A DNA stretch of 64,000 nucleotides from Escallonia rubra (lineage: Eukaryota > Streptophyta > Magnoliopsida > Escalloniales > Escalloniaceae). The translations under genes and the position numbers were made by a program. Positions 41,652-53,779 of the stretch are shown in pieces (position 1 is the stretch's first letter; every line of letters starts with the position of its first letter). Location of the stretch: NCBI GenBank assembly GCA_033065855.1, contig JAVXUO010001982.1, positions 124,001-188,000 of the forward strand, in the 5' to 3' direction. Under the pieces are notes generated by a model that saw nothing but the letters and a program-made list of their open reading frames with translations, made no database searches and was not told the DNA's origin.

Positions 41652-42143
41652 GTGGGCATCTTTCCTCATTTTCGATCGGTTTTGACTTGGATGATTTTAC
41701 ATGGCACAAAGCAGGTCGATGCAGGATCAGCATACAGTTCAAAATTTGAATTTACCGCTACCCAATTTTATTCATCCATCTGTCAAGTCCACTCAAAAGA
41801 AATCTGGTCACACGTGAGGGGACACGTTGAGCTACAATCCCACATTGAGAAAGACACAACTAACAAATTAATTTGTAAGCCTTGTAGACCTTTTCCTTTG
41901 CTGCCAATTGATTTTGAGATGGATGCTTTCACACAACTGCTCATTAATTTTGTAAGGAATGTTTTTGCATTTGAAGCACAGCTATACTCTAATCTAAATA
42001 AACCTATAGAAGCTAACGTAGATGCCAATGTCGATATGTTGATTAAATTAAACAGGATCCACATGGTCGAGCAATCCAGTGATCAATCATTTTCAAGCAC
42101 CGCGTTGATTGTTAATTACTCTGTTTTGCACATAGTCAGCTGA
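41652..42143 (+). pseudogene. Possible DUF247-like protein fragment
   Basis: The open frame of 163 codons contains LLINFVRNVFAFEAQLYSNL followed by a spacing of D-x-LI and QSSDQ. This is reminiscent of the C-terminal part of plant DUF247 (UPF0481) proteins, in which NLIAFEQ, MDxLI and LGSDEEV occur in that order. Similarity outside these words is poor, and there is no N-terminal part or membrane anchor. It may be a relic or a chance frame. Confidence 0.25.
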
Positions 42144-43622
42144 AATTTGTTACTTCGCCAAGAACAAGCAATTGGGCCGCTAAAAAGTCAAGATTCTTAG
42201 CTGAAATGTGTAGTCTGATATATTGACCAGCTAAGCGCGAGGGCGACTTGGAAAGCCAGAATCTTTTAGGTCACTGCCAAGTGAATTAAATAAACCATGC
42301 TAACAATGGTTCCTTTAATTTTCTGGTTTTTGAATGTCAACTTTGCTTAAGTGCAAGTTAATTGGAATTCCACAAAGAAATTGGCCCAGTGAATACGTTG
42401 CAGTGACGAGTAACTTCGTCGTTGACGAGCAATTTATATATATTACGTACGCTATTGATTTCGTCGATACCTTTTGTAGTTTCACGAAAGTACAACATAT
42501 AAATAGGACTTACAAGGCTTTAGAGTAAACGCAATTCAAATCAGTGACGGTCACGAGTTCACTTTTCTGAAGAGTCGTACTATAAAGCGGTGAGTTGTAT
42601 TACTAATTTAATCATAATAATCAGTCGCTTAATGGTGTCACGATTGAGCTATTAACAGCTGCAAAGCATATGTCCAAGAAGTCAGACTGCGAGATTAAAC
42701 AAAATCTATACATGGACTTTAAGTATAATAATCAGTCAATCACAAAAGTCATTCTTAAGTAGTACAAATGCAGCTCAGTTTGGTGTCTTAAAGAACTGGA
42801 TTCATACATGCCTCTCCGACCATCTAGGGTAGGTTCTGCTGATCGATAAACAACGCAGAAAGACTTCTCTGACCAATCATGCCAGTGATCCCTTTTCTTC
42901 ACCATTGTTCATAAATATGAAACACAACTACTGAGTCAATGTGTTTCTAATCCTTCCTTCTCATGCTCTCAGCACATTTATATATGCTTTCTGGTAGACT
43001 CGTTTCACCGTATGTGGTTAAAGTCTCACATCGAATGTGCACAGTACTTGACATCGGTTCTTATATCTAATATCTGATGTATTTTTCCTCCTCTTAAATG
43101 TGTTTTGGGGTTTGGCATCAGACTTTAATAGACGTAAACATATAATTTTAACATTTCTTGAAAGAAAAAGAAAAAAAACCATTTTGACCCTTTTGCCATA
43201 TTTTGTGTTGGATTGGATCAGCATTAATGTGTCTCATGTGTATCTGTACACACTGTGAAAGCAAGTGGATAGAAGTTTGTCATGATGAAGTCAACCAGTT
43301 GACGTTCCTACATATTGAAGACATCAATGGCAAATGCAGTGAACTTGGTTTAAGTGTTCCTACTTTGAACTTGAAAATTGACCACTCAAGTCTTTGATAA
43401 CTGATGGCAAAGGAATGCCAGCAAAATGACTGGTATCTGAACTTAACAGACTGGCGCCACTCCCCTAGATGATCCTCCAAATGATGAACAAGAAATGTAT
43501 AGTTGGTCAATTAGGCCTGCAAGTTGCCTTTAAATTTTGGCTTCCACTCTTGGTGTGTGGATCAGTTCTACACTAGATAAGCGCTATTGACAGCATTGCA
43601 GGTACCTTAAGACCTAGCATCA

Positions 43623-43704
43623 ATGGCGGAGAAGAGAATCACCAATTTCAGGCCCATTGGCAAGCAGTATTTGCTGAAGGTTACCGAGTCCACTGTGCAA
43701 CAAA
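43623..43704 (+). other. Candidate short first exon of an unknown gene
   Basis: An ATG begins MAEKRITNFRPIGKQYLLKV and the frame runs to a possible donor GTATAT at 43705. The codon choice looks gene-like and stands out from the AT-rich surroundings. I could not find a continuing exon and do not recognise the family. It may be a fragment carried by a repeat. Confidence 0.25.
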
Positions 43705-44828
43705 GTATATTTTTATCATAAGGTCTGATTTATAGAGGCGATTTTCGATTTTTTGAGCAAGTGACATATCTGGTCTTTGTTGTTGTCTCGAAAACTTACC
43801 CTCGGAAGTATAGAGCTCTCCTAGTTACATAGATTTTGAGAAGAATGCCATTTCAACTCTTTTTATATGCTGCTTCACATCTTTTTGTCGTTAATATACA
43901 TTTAGCGATAAGTGATGATTTTTTAGCGATAAACAAAGGCAAAAAGAAAAAAAAAAACCCGACAGACAAAGAATTGGATTAACATATTAGGGAGTATGAG
44001 CAATTTCTCCCGAACTTGGAAAACACTTCTAATTTAAATGTGAGAGAGTGGAGTATTTTAATTTACTTTTAGACAGCCAAGTATTACATCTTGACAAGTA
44101 GATAATTTATACTTGATGTCGTAATATGCATCTTAGAGTCTGTTTGAAATTGATTCTTAAAAGCAAAATTTGGATTAAATCGTAAAACAGTTTTTCAAAT
44201 TAGCTTGCAAAATTAGCTTTAAGCTATGACTAGTGTTTGAATAAAAAGTACTAAAAATAGTTTCAATGTAGTAATTGGCGAAGAGGTTTGGTGTTGGAAT
44301 AAAAGATGCTAAAAGTTCTTGTAATTAAAAAGGATATATTGCTATTTTGTTTGGTCAGACTTGATTATAGAAAATGGAATTAATCCATAATCCTCATTTT
44401 TCAGCTTAGTCATCTTTTAGTTTCTTGAAACTGATTAAACTCTAATTCCTTTTCACCAGACGCGTGAATCAGAATCAGTCTCAAACATGCTACTAATACA
44501 GCTGAATATTTATTTAAACATCGACAATAAAAGATAATCAACCATGAACAAGTTGAACTTTTAGAGTAACTTGCAGGTACGCTACATTATTATTCTTCTA
44601 AAAATTGGATTCTCATGACCTGGAATGCATCTAATTATTTTGGGAGCCAAAAATGAAAAAATGTGCCAAGAGTAGCATCACTCTTTCTAATTCCTGAAAT
44701 ATATATTCATATCAAAACCCAAAAAAAGAAAAAGGGCTTTTGCCAAACGCGGCGGAGTAGGTCACTTGGTATTTAATTCCCGGCAAGCGTCAAAACTGAA
44801 AAGACGAAAAAGGACCCACACCGTGAAG

Positions 44829-45071
44829 ATGACGGTGCCGCGTTTTCCAACAGAGTCGCTTTCAAACTGCCCTTGGTTCAAATTTGATCCGAACGCACTC
44901 CTTTCTCCTTCTTTGACTTCTCTGCATCCCTTCGCTCGCCTTCCACCTCCTCCTCCTCCTCCGCCTCCTCTCTCTTTCTCTGCGTTACATCCAACAAGAG
45001 CAACAATCCAAGGAGCCAAGGCTCGACATACTTCGGAACTCGGATCCTGGCGAGTCAATGTAGATAAAAAG
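44829..45071 (+). other. Candidate orphan exon with proline run
   Basis: From an ATG at 44829 an 81-codon frame with a nine-proline run (residues 39-47) ends at a donor-like GGTAAGAATT. The composition is Ser/Thr/Pro/Leu-rich with few acidic residues, as in many plastid transit peptides. No following exon could be assigned before the CRK2-like gene. It could be the first exon of a lost gene, a non-coding RNA leader, or chance. Confidence 0.25.
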
Positions 45072-46335
45072 GTAAGAATTCCGATCTTCAACCGTGTCCT
45101 TTTAATCTTTGTCTGCGCTTGTGATGCCATCGTCAATTATATCTGTCTGGGCAAACCTTTGACGCAGATACTTTTCTCTCTGTGTAGTAGATTTTTTAGG
45201 TGTTTACCTTCGTGAGTAGATATTTACAGGACTGTCGTCTGTGTGACTCCCGAGGTAGACTGGGAGCTGCTCGGAAACATAGGAACGATAACATATGATC
45301 ACAGCCATGTTTGTCGCTGAAGGCTCAATTTCTCGCGTTCCATAATTTTAGCGACATATAGGCCGCACCATTAGATTCTTCAAGTTATGTTGATTTTCTG
45401 GAATAAAATCTCTTGTCAAGCCATACCGGAATCTAGTCCTATAGAGTTTTGAATATCTTGTGTTAAATCTTGCCATACGTTGCTTATGGAGTTTTTTCAA
45501 TTCCTGTAACACAAAAGTTATTTCTGTTTAAGAAATATATTCCTGTACCAAAAGAGACTTTGCATCCTCAGTTGCAATCATGTCCCTTGTTTCTTTCTTA
45601 GATGGTTTATCAATTTTCCCTATCAAGGCGGCCCACAAATAATTAATTATTGGGCCCCCGTTTTATGATGACCAATTGTCTCTCGTCTATGCATGATTCT
45701 AGAATTCTGGTGTTTTTCCCACATGCAGCTACATGGTATTGAACACTCTGCTGTGAGTTGTCTTGACAATGTGTGGCTAATGGCTTCCTCACCTGGAACA
45801 GACAACTATTACTCGTGGATTAAGCCCATCATATTCCAAGAGACAGCCAATTATTCAATAATGCTTCATTGCTCTTAATGTTTTCACACCTTGGTCCTAC
45901 TCGTGCTTTCCAGAAACCTCTATATAAGTGTTTGTCTCCATCTTAATGACTAGTCCTCTCATTCCATAAATCCCATCATGGTGTCTGCTTAACGAGCCAA
46001 AGAGAATGGCACGAAGTCGCTATAATCATCATCAACCCGTGGATCTATAAGCCACTGTCTGATAGTTCAAAAACAAAATAATAAGTTACCTTATAGTCTA
46101 CCCTGATGGAAGAGTTATGTACAAGTTATTCATTTGCTTTCTCTCTTGAACAATCTTAATTTCCTGTTGTGTTGTCTCAAACGTGGTGCTTTGGAGATTG
46201 TGAATTTTCACTTCATTGTTAATTTTATGTTCATGGTTAGATTGCAAATTCATTCTACATTTTCGTTTAATTTTATCATAAACAGCCTCACAATCACAAC
46301 CCATTTTACTCGAAGAAGTCCCAAATCATCCGAAA

Positions 46336-49300
46336 ATGGAGAAAATCTTCAAATCATCATCTCCTCTCTTCATTCTTACCACAACTCTACTGCTACTGGA
46401 TGGATCAATGGGCGAGCCAAGAGCCCAGACGGTCCGAACTATGTGTGGGAACCAACTTGAGCACAATTCAACCATCTACGTGCCAAACTTCGTTGCTACA
46501 ATGGAAAACATCAGTGAACAGATACGAACTTCAGGTTTTGGAGTAGCAGTTTCAGGCTCAGGGCTTGACACTAACTATGGACTTGCCCAGTGCTATGGTG
46601 ATCTTTCTTTACTTGACTGTGTATTGTGCTATGCTGAGGCACGAACTGTTCTTCCTCAATGCTTTCCGTACAATGGGGGTCGGATATACCTAGAAGGTTG
46701 CTTTATGCGAGCTGAGAATTACAGTTTCTATGAGGAGTATACTGGACCTGGAGACACAGCCTTGTGCGGTAATACAACCCGAAAGAATTCAACATTCCAA
46801 GACACAGCAAGGCAGGCTGTGTTGCAAGCAGTTTCAAATGCACCAAATAATAATAACTATGCCAGGAATAAGGTGGCAGTGTCGGGAACAAGAAATGAGT
46901 CGGTCTATGTGCTGGCTAATTGCTGGAGGACACTGAATGCAAGCGCGTGCAATGCGTGCCTGGAGAATGCATCTTCATCGATATTGGGATGCTTGCCTTG
47001 GTCCGAGGGGCGGGCACTGAACACTGGATGCTTCATGAGGTACTCTGACACCAATTTTCTTAATCCTGAACCAGGCAGTGGAAGTTCCAGAGGTAATTGA
47101 GACTTTTAGCACCCTTCATTTAGCTAAAAGATGTTATACTCATATATAAATTTGTCATACTACTCGAAAGTTTTTGAATAAATGGGCTACTCATGGTTTC
47201 TCAATGACTTCTATTGCAGGGAAGATAATAGTGATCGTAGTTGCAGTGGTGAGCTCAGTGGTCGTTTTGGTAGTTGGGGCAGCTATTGCAGTTTATATGC
47301 GGAAGCACCGATATATACAGAAAAAGAGAAGAGGTAAAAGGCCATTTTTTTTCTTATCATGAGACTGTGTAAGTGATGAAAATAAAGAAATTCACAGAAG
47401 TTATAAGGCTAATGAGAATTAGATAGGTTTTGCGGTTTCTGAAAAGTAACTTTAGACTAAACTTCCCAGGTTCAAATGATGCAAAGAAGATGGCGAAGAC
47501 ACTTCATGACAGTAGCCTGAATTTCAAATACTCCACAATTGAGAAAGCGACGGGCTCTTTTACTGAGGCTAACAAGCTTGGGCAAGGTGGATTCGGAACA
47601 GTTTATAAGGTATTTGTTTCGAGCATAGCCAGATATATGAGATACAACAAATGTTGCTTGTCTCGATTTTATGCCTGAGTTTCGGAGCTCAAAATTCAAT
47701 GCAGGGAGTTCTGCATGATGGAAGAGAGATTGCTGTCAAGAGGCTTTTCTTCAACAACAGATTCCGAGCAGCAGATTTCTATAATGAAGTTAACATCATT
47801 AGTAGTGTTGAGCACAAAAATCTGGTCAGGTTGTTGGGATGTAGTTGCTCGGGGCCTGAGAGTCTTCTCGTATATGAATTTCTGCCGAACAAGAGTCTTG
47901 ATCGCTTCATCTTTGGTATGCACAAAACTTACTCCATCCAACCCTAACAAAGAGACATCTTTGACTTTTGACAAAACATAGGATGGCCATTGCACTACCT
48001 AAATGTTGACTATAGTTGTGTCGGATCCATAGTCTTAGTCGTTTAGTAATCTTATTTTTAACTTTTATTCAGTGTGGAAGAAAGACCTCTCTAGCCCTTC
48101 ACCAAATTTTCTCAAAGGCCATATCTCTCAAGTCTGAACCATTACTGAAAACCTTCTATAACCTACCGCTGGTTCCTCACCAACACACCCCCCACCCCCC
48201 CCGGCTCGAAAATCATGACTGGCGTTTACTACCAGCTTGAAAGCTTATTTTGTCATCTCATATATGTGTTTGTTATAAAGTTGGTTAAATATATGTCTTT
48301 ATCAACTTTTACAGATGTAAACAGAGGTAAGACATTAAACTGGGAGAAGAGACTTGAGATAATCATCGGAACAGCAGAAGGTTTGGTGTACCTTCATGAG
48401 AATTCCAAGACCCGGATTATTCACAGGGATATAAAAGCCAGTAATATATTGCTGGATACAAGGTTCCGTGCTAAGATTGCTGATTTTGGGTTAGCGAGGT
48501 CCTTCCAAGAAGATCAGAGTCACATCAGCACTGCCATTGCAGGAACACTGTGAGTTCTTGGGCTACAGTGCTGCTTTTGGTTGGATTAATAATGCTTTGT
48601 GAAAGTGTGTGCGCGCGGGTGCGTGTGTATGCGCGCGTGTGTCGAGAACAATGTTTTTATCAGACTACAAAGATGAATTGGGCCCCCTTAGCCGCTTTTT
48701 AATACAACTCGTAGTAGTTTTGAGATTACGTATACTTAGATTTGCAATAATTTCTCTACATCTACAGAGGATATATGGCTCCAGAGTATCTAGCCCATGG
48801 CCAGCTAACAGAGAAGGCAGATGTGTACAGTTTTGGAGTGCTTTTGTTAGAGATTGTTACTGGAAGGCAAAATAACAGGAGCAAAACATCAGAATACTCG
48901 GAGAGCCTAGTCATAATTGTGAGTTAAAAGCATTAGATGTTCTCTATCATTTGATTCATACAGAATTATCCTTAACTCCCTTCGTTTGCCATGATTTTTG
49001 GAACCCCACAGGCATGGAGGCATTTCCAACAAGGGACAGTGGAGGAACTTTTTGATGCAAACCTGACCTTGCATAACTACCACAACAATGAGATTTTAAG
49101 GGTGGTACATGTTGGACTTCTATGCACCCAAGAGATTCCGTCATTAAGGCCATCAATGTCCAAGGCCCTTAATATGCTGGCAAAGAAGGAAGAACACCTC
49201 CCTCCTCCCACTAATCCCCCTTTCATAGACGAAAAGACCATGGAGCTAAATGACACAAGCGAGAACCCATCTTACCCCCTCAATGCTACCAATTCTGATT

Positions 49301-49341
49301 CAGTTGCTACCGTCTCTAATAATTCTTTTCACCCACGTTGA
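46336..49341 (+). CDS. CRK2: Cysteine-rich receptor-like protein kinase, CRK2-like
   Basis: Seven exons are inferred: 46336-47092, 47220-47333, 47470-47609, 47705-47915, 48315-48549, 48768-48918 and 49012-49341 (1938 nt, 645 aa). The layout is signal peptide (about 1-26), two DUF26 domains (C86/C95/C98 and C196/C205/C208), a membrane helix (about 256-280) and a kinase domain. Catalytic motifs are complete: [10 protein letters not shown] loop, IAVKRLFF Lys, HRD 444-446, DFG 464-466 and AGTLGYMAPE. Blocks [20 protein letters not shown] and [16 protein letters not shown] match what I recall of Arabidopsis CRK2, a plasma-membrane kinase linked to callose and ROS signalling. Exons 3, 4, 5 and 7 have the same length as in the CRK3-like neighbour (140, 211, 235 and 330 nt), with identical phases, so the two arose by tandem duplication. 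The 3' end converges on MENG. Confidence 0.93.
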
Positions 49342-49867
49342 TACCAGAAAGCTAGCGCCCTGAAACTGGTATCATGGGACGAGGTTGTGGCTCAGTCTGC
49401 AAGGGGAGAGAAAGTAGCACCTGTTGGCCACAAAGGAAAGCAGGGCACCCAAGTGTCTGAAACCTTGCTTGGCTTGTATGCGGATGGGGAAACAAAATTT
49501 GACCAGCAAGAGGAAAACAAACCTAGATCAAGAAAGGAACAAGCGGGGGTGGACAATCGGCATCTGTAGTTAGAATAGAGTTGAGATAGATCTTTGTTGT
49601 GGAGGTGATGCAAGTAGGCAGGATAGTGAAGCAGCTTTAAAGTATACAAATTTTGTTTCCATAAGCGATTATGCATGTAAATTTCGAGCTCTGATACAAC
49701 ACGAAAATTATTGTTTACTCCCTTCAAGAAGGAAACATTTAGATGTGAAGTTATGGTAGTCGTGCCCAAGAGACTAATGCAACAAGATTGATATCCTTCT
49801 CAGTATGTTCCTTCCTCGTAAAAAAAAAGACTTCAGAATTTGCTGAAGACTACTAGGCGAGAATTAT
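49342..49867. other. Convergent 3' flanks of the CRK2-like gene and MENG
   Basis: The 526 bases between the two stop codons must hold both 3' untranslated regions, so the transcripts may overlap. A + strand open frame of 60 codons lies here but has no family match. Confidence 0.5.
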
Positions 49868-52800
49868 CTACCGTGTGGCCACTAAGTTACCCATCAGCCC
49901 TCCACCAACCTCGAAATATCTGGCATTAGAAAATCCTGTTTCCAAAGCAAGCTTCTCCAGTTCTTTTCCTGCATTAAAGCACACACCAAAATTGTCCAAG
50001 TCAATGAGTATATAGTGTGTGTTTATGGACCGACAGTTTATGGACTAACGTCTTTTCTAAACCATATATTTTGTAATAAGATTGAATATGACTTTCTGGC
50101 ATCTAACATCTAAAAGTGAATCCATGCTGAGAACTCAATGCTGTGTAGGATATACAGCATTGTTGTTTTGGCAGTGAAGCAAAAAGAATTAGGGTGAAGA
50201 TTTTTTGGGAATTCATAAATGCAGTCTGGATTTATTTTTGGGAATTCATAAACAGAAAGAGATAAACTAAGATTCAATGTTCAGAAAAATAAAAAGTCCA
50301 GAGTGATCTTATTTCAAAAAAAATTGCCATTTGCACACCTGATCGTCTAGGATGAACCTATGTATTGATGAGAAGAACAAACCTGTCAAAAATTCTTGAA
50401 TTGAACTGTTCAAATATCGGTATTCCTTTGCAAGGCCAAAACCAGTTGCCGCAGGAACAACTACAGTATCAATCACCCATTCCTGTCAAAAGAGTTTACA
50501 AACAAAGAGTAGTTATTGCTCATCATGTACGTTAAAACAGTTTAGATTGTAGTTTTGCGGGATCAAGTAGAAAAAAATTGCAGATTAGGATCATCGATGT
50601 TGCACTAGTGATTTCATCTGTCACGCATACAGTCAGAAATATATACAGCTGCAAAATACAGACAGAAGGCATCCCTATGTACAATCTCAACCGAAAGAGG
50701 GGAAAATAAGAAAAGGCAAGAATAAATATACCCAGACTACCCAGTAATGTTTTGGAATGGCCAAGATTAGGAATTTTCAGTGAAAGCAGCTTACAAGGCA
50801 GAGCTAACCCCCATTTTTTCAAGGGGTCACTTGTGGACCCTCGCCAAGATTGCTGGCCAAAAAGGATGTGCTGCCCGCACCAGATGACTAATTTGGTTAA
50901 TCAACCATCAATCGAAAACCTCATTCATTGTTCCTTATAAGTCAACTTTTCACTTCACATTTACCCGTCAAAATTTTAGTAAAAAAGTAGTCATTTACCT
51001 TTACTTCATGGTTTAAGAACAAAAATGTACGCTATGGGGCACTGACCAAAACAGAAATGGCCAGTCAGAAGTCAGAAACTATAAAATGTTTCAAGTAGAC
51101 CATTTTGAATAGCATTTGGATGTCAAGTCAACGGAGTAGACTTACTGCATTGTGACCATACCTGAAATGAGGCAGTAAATGGATTAGTGCTTTTGTTGAA
51201 GTCAAGCACAGATACTTTTGATCCTGGTCTTAGGACTCGATACATTTCCTTCATGGCTTTCTGTTTGTCTACCACGTTTCGTAAGCCATACCCAATTGTA
51301 ACGGCATCGAAGTAAGAGTCAGAAAAAGGCAAATTAAGTGCATCGCCTTCCACCCACCTATGGTGCATCACGTACATTAGTGTCTCAGTAAACGAGGTTT
51401 GTTCCTGAACGAGGGCTTCAAATTTTAAGCCAAATGAAAAACTTCAACAGCAAATTACCAGTGCTCACTTAATGTTCTTGTAGCATGCCTTTGGGCGTGA
51501 ATGCTGCCGAGACGCGGCAATCAGTAACTGCTCCTTTGAGAAATCAAGACCAATAACCTGCAAATTGAGACCAAAAAAGAAAACCAACATAGATTCTAAA
51601 TATAGAGATCTGAGAATTAAGTGGTTGAGATGTTGAATTGGTCTACTCTGCCATATATTCATATGGAGTTTGTTTGTATAAATCTAAAGAAGTAAAAGAA
51701 AGAAAATCAATAGTAGGAAAAATATGAAAAGATTTTTGAAAGTTTTAAGATCACGCAATCCTTTCTAAGCAAAGAAAGGGTTCTTCGTACATAACTGGCT
51801 ACTAGCTACAGCATAAACGTTCAGAAAGGTAGCATAGAGACTAGTCTTTAGTACCAACTTCATCCACGCGCCGCCTTTCTGCGCCAGGTCTCCACTTACT
51901 CATCACCCAAAATAGGCTTCTGTCCTTTTCTTTCCAAGTTAACCCATACAAAAGCAACGGGAAAGGAGCACAGAACATCAGATTAGGGAAATTCGCAACA
52001 AAAGAGATAAAGAACCCGAAGAGAGACTATTAAGTCTTGTGAAAACCTATTCAAAGCGCTATAAAGCAATCTCTCAAGAGTCCTTCATTCAGTCTGTCTA
52101 CTATTGAGGTGTTTCCTTTAAAAAAAATATCATGCACCACGAAGGGGCACCTACCACTAATTGTCTCATCCATCACCACGAAGAGGGCCCTATTTAGGAG
52201 ACTGTTTTTTAATAAAAAACGATTGCGACAATCAGAAGTTGTTTGGGTCTTATAAGGTGAGATCAAAGAGGGTACCTTGGCACAGAAAAGCTTCACTGCC
52301 ATCCCTATCTCCCTTGACCATCGCAATGATTTAATGAGGATTTTCAGCGTGACCTTAGTTGAGCATGATGGCCATAGCAAACACTGAGCTCATGGAAGTG
52401 TAGGACAAAAAATTGACTCCAACAACTCTAGGACTCTACCCCGCCTGAACTCTAGAGCTATGCGAACAAAAATGAGGCAAGTACTGAATGAATTATTGGC
52501 AGAGAATCATCATCTAACCAAACAAATGCAATTCATAGCCTCTGCATTGGGACACAGATAGATGCCTAAAGATCATTCCGCTGTCTGTATCATAAACAAG
52601 TTCTATATTTTCCACCATCACGTCATAATTTGATGTTGAGCCAACACTTAGTGGAACAAACTAGGGACAGTTGAAGAAATCAAAATTCTAAACTCATCAA
52701 ACCCTTCTTTGCATAACCGTACTTACCAATAACAGACCGGATTGACCACAAGGCCAGCATGATGCATCATTCATGCATACCCAAATATCTTCCGCAACAA

Positions 52801-53716
52801 AAGATAAAAGGCCAGCAAGCAGCACAAAGATTGCACATATTCAGGTAGAACGCATAGACACAAAAACCTTGCATAAACATATTATTAGACTACGTTTAGA
52901 TACTACATTATAGGCCACAGATAACTGTGTTGAAACCAGATTTACTAAATCACAGTCAATAGAAATGCCTGGTATTCTAGTTCTTTCCATAGAATGCGGA
53001 TGTCTCGCGGTTGATCCTTAACGGACTAAAGGAACTTCACGAACTACTACTCTATGCACGTGGTTTGTACGGCGTGCAATCACCCATAGCAGTGAGTGAG
53101 TGTCAATAGCCATTTAGGGGGTGACAATGCGGCTACCCTTTAATGTCTTAAATAACATCAAAGGTTTGTTAATAAATAAGTCAATTGATTGAACAAAACG
53201 AAATGAAAGGCGGAGGAATAGCAAACCTTGCCAGTAGGTCCAACTTTCTCAGACATGAGAAATGCCAAATCCCCACTTCCACAACACAAATCCAACACAT
53301 TGTCTCCTACCTTTGCTCTATTAAAATCACATAAAAAAAACAACAATGTGAGAGAAAGAAAAAACCCACCATTAGTAAGTTAATGAATTAAAGTAAGAGA
53401 ACTGAATTTGGAAATCTAATTTACCCACTCCATGATACAGCCATTCTTTTCCACACTCGGTGCTGCCCCAAGCTCAGTAAATCATTCAGCTGAAAAATGA
53501 TAAAAAAAAAAACACAATCACCTAATTCTTCGGCAAATGTGGAAGCCATTTAGAGCGTAATAGGAGTGAAATGGGGCGTACATTGTCGTAGACAGGAGCT
53601 ATTCGGTTAAACAGCGCTTGCCGGTCGTCGGCGCATCTCACCGGCAGGCGTCTGGATCGGTGGGAAGGTGGCCGATTTCCGGCTAGTTGGCAAAAAGAGA
53701 GGTGAACAGAAGCCAT
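49868..53716 (-). CDS. MENG: Demethylphylloquinone methyltransferase, chloroplast (UbiE/MenG family)
   Basis: Seven exons are inferred: 53582-53716, 53425-53489, 53227-53317, 51469-51557, 51162-51357, 50383-50482 and 49868-49968 (777 nt, 258 aa). All junctions are GT-AG with consistent phase. A short basic Ser/Arg-rich N-terminus (about 1-29) fits a plastid transit peptide. The methyltransferase domain begins RQALFNRIAPVYDNLNDLLS. The S-adenosylmethionine motif I is LDLCCGSGDL (75-84), followed by the family blocks EGDALNLPF, GYGLRNVVD and MYRVLRPGSKVSVLDFNKS. The last exon ends GGGLMGNLVATR. Family knowledge: the enzyme methylates demethylphylloquinone in the last part of vitamin K1 synthesis for photosystem I. 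Arabidopsis MENG has 261 aa. Intron 3 (1.67 kb) shows no gene. Confidence 0.94.
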
Positions 53717-53767
53717 TCTGACGTTACATGGTATGTCGATAGCCTTATCAGTTATCTCACCAGCTTT

Positions 53768-53774
53768 CTTTATA
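53768..53774 (-). promoter_or_regulatory. Possible TATA box of MENG
   Basis: TATAAAG on the minus strand lies 52-58 bases before the ATG at 53716. This would give a very short leader of about 25 bases. It is a weak call. Confidence 0.35.
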
Positions 53775-53779
53775 GTTAC

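Larger units (their letters stand above)
40893..46335. other. Region between the two receptor kinases, mostly unassigned
   Basis: Three weak candidates lie here and are listed separately: a DUF247-like fragment (41652-42143), a short ATG exon (43623-43704) and a proline-rich ATG exon (44829-45071). TTTAGCGATA and TGTCGCTGA/TAGCGACA pairs near 43913-43940 and 45312-45356 belong to the dispersed motif set. I see no intact gene. Confidence 0.4.
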
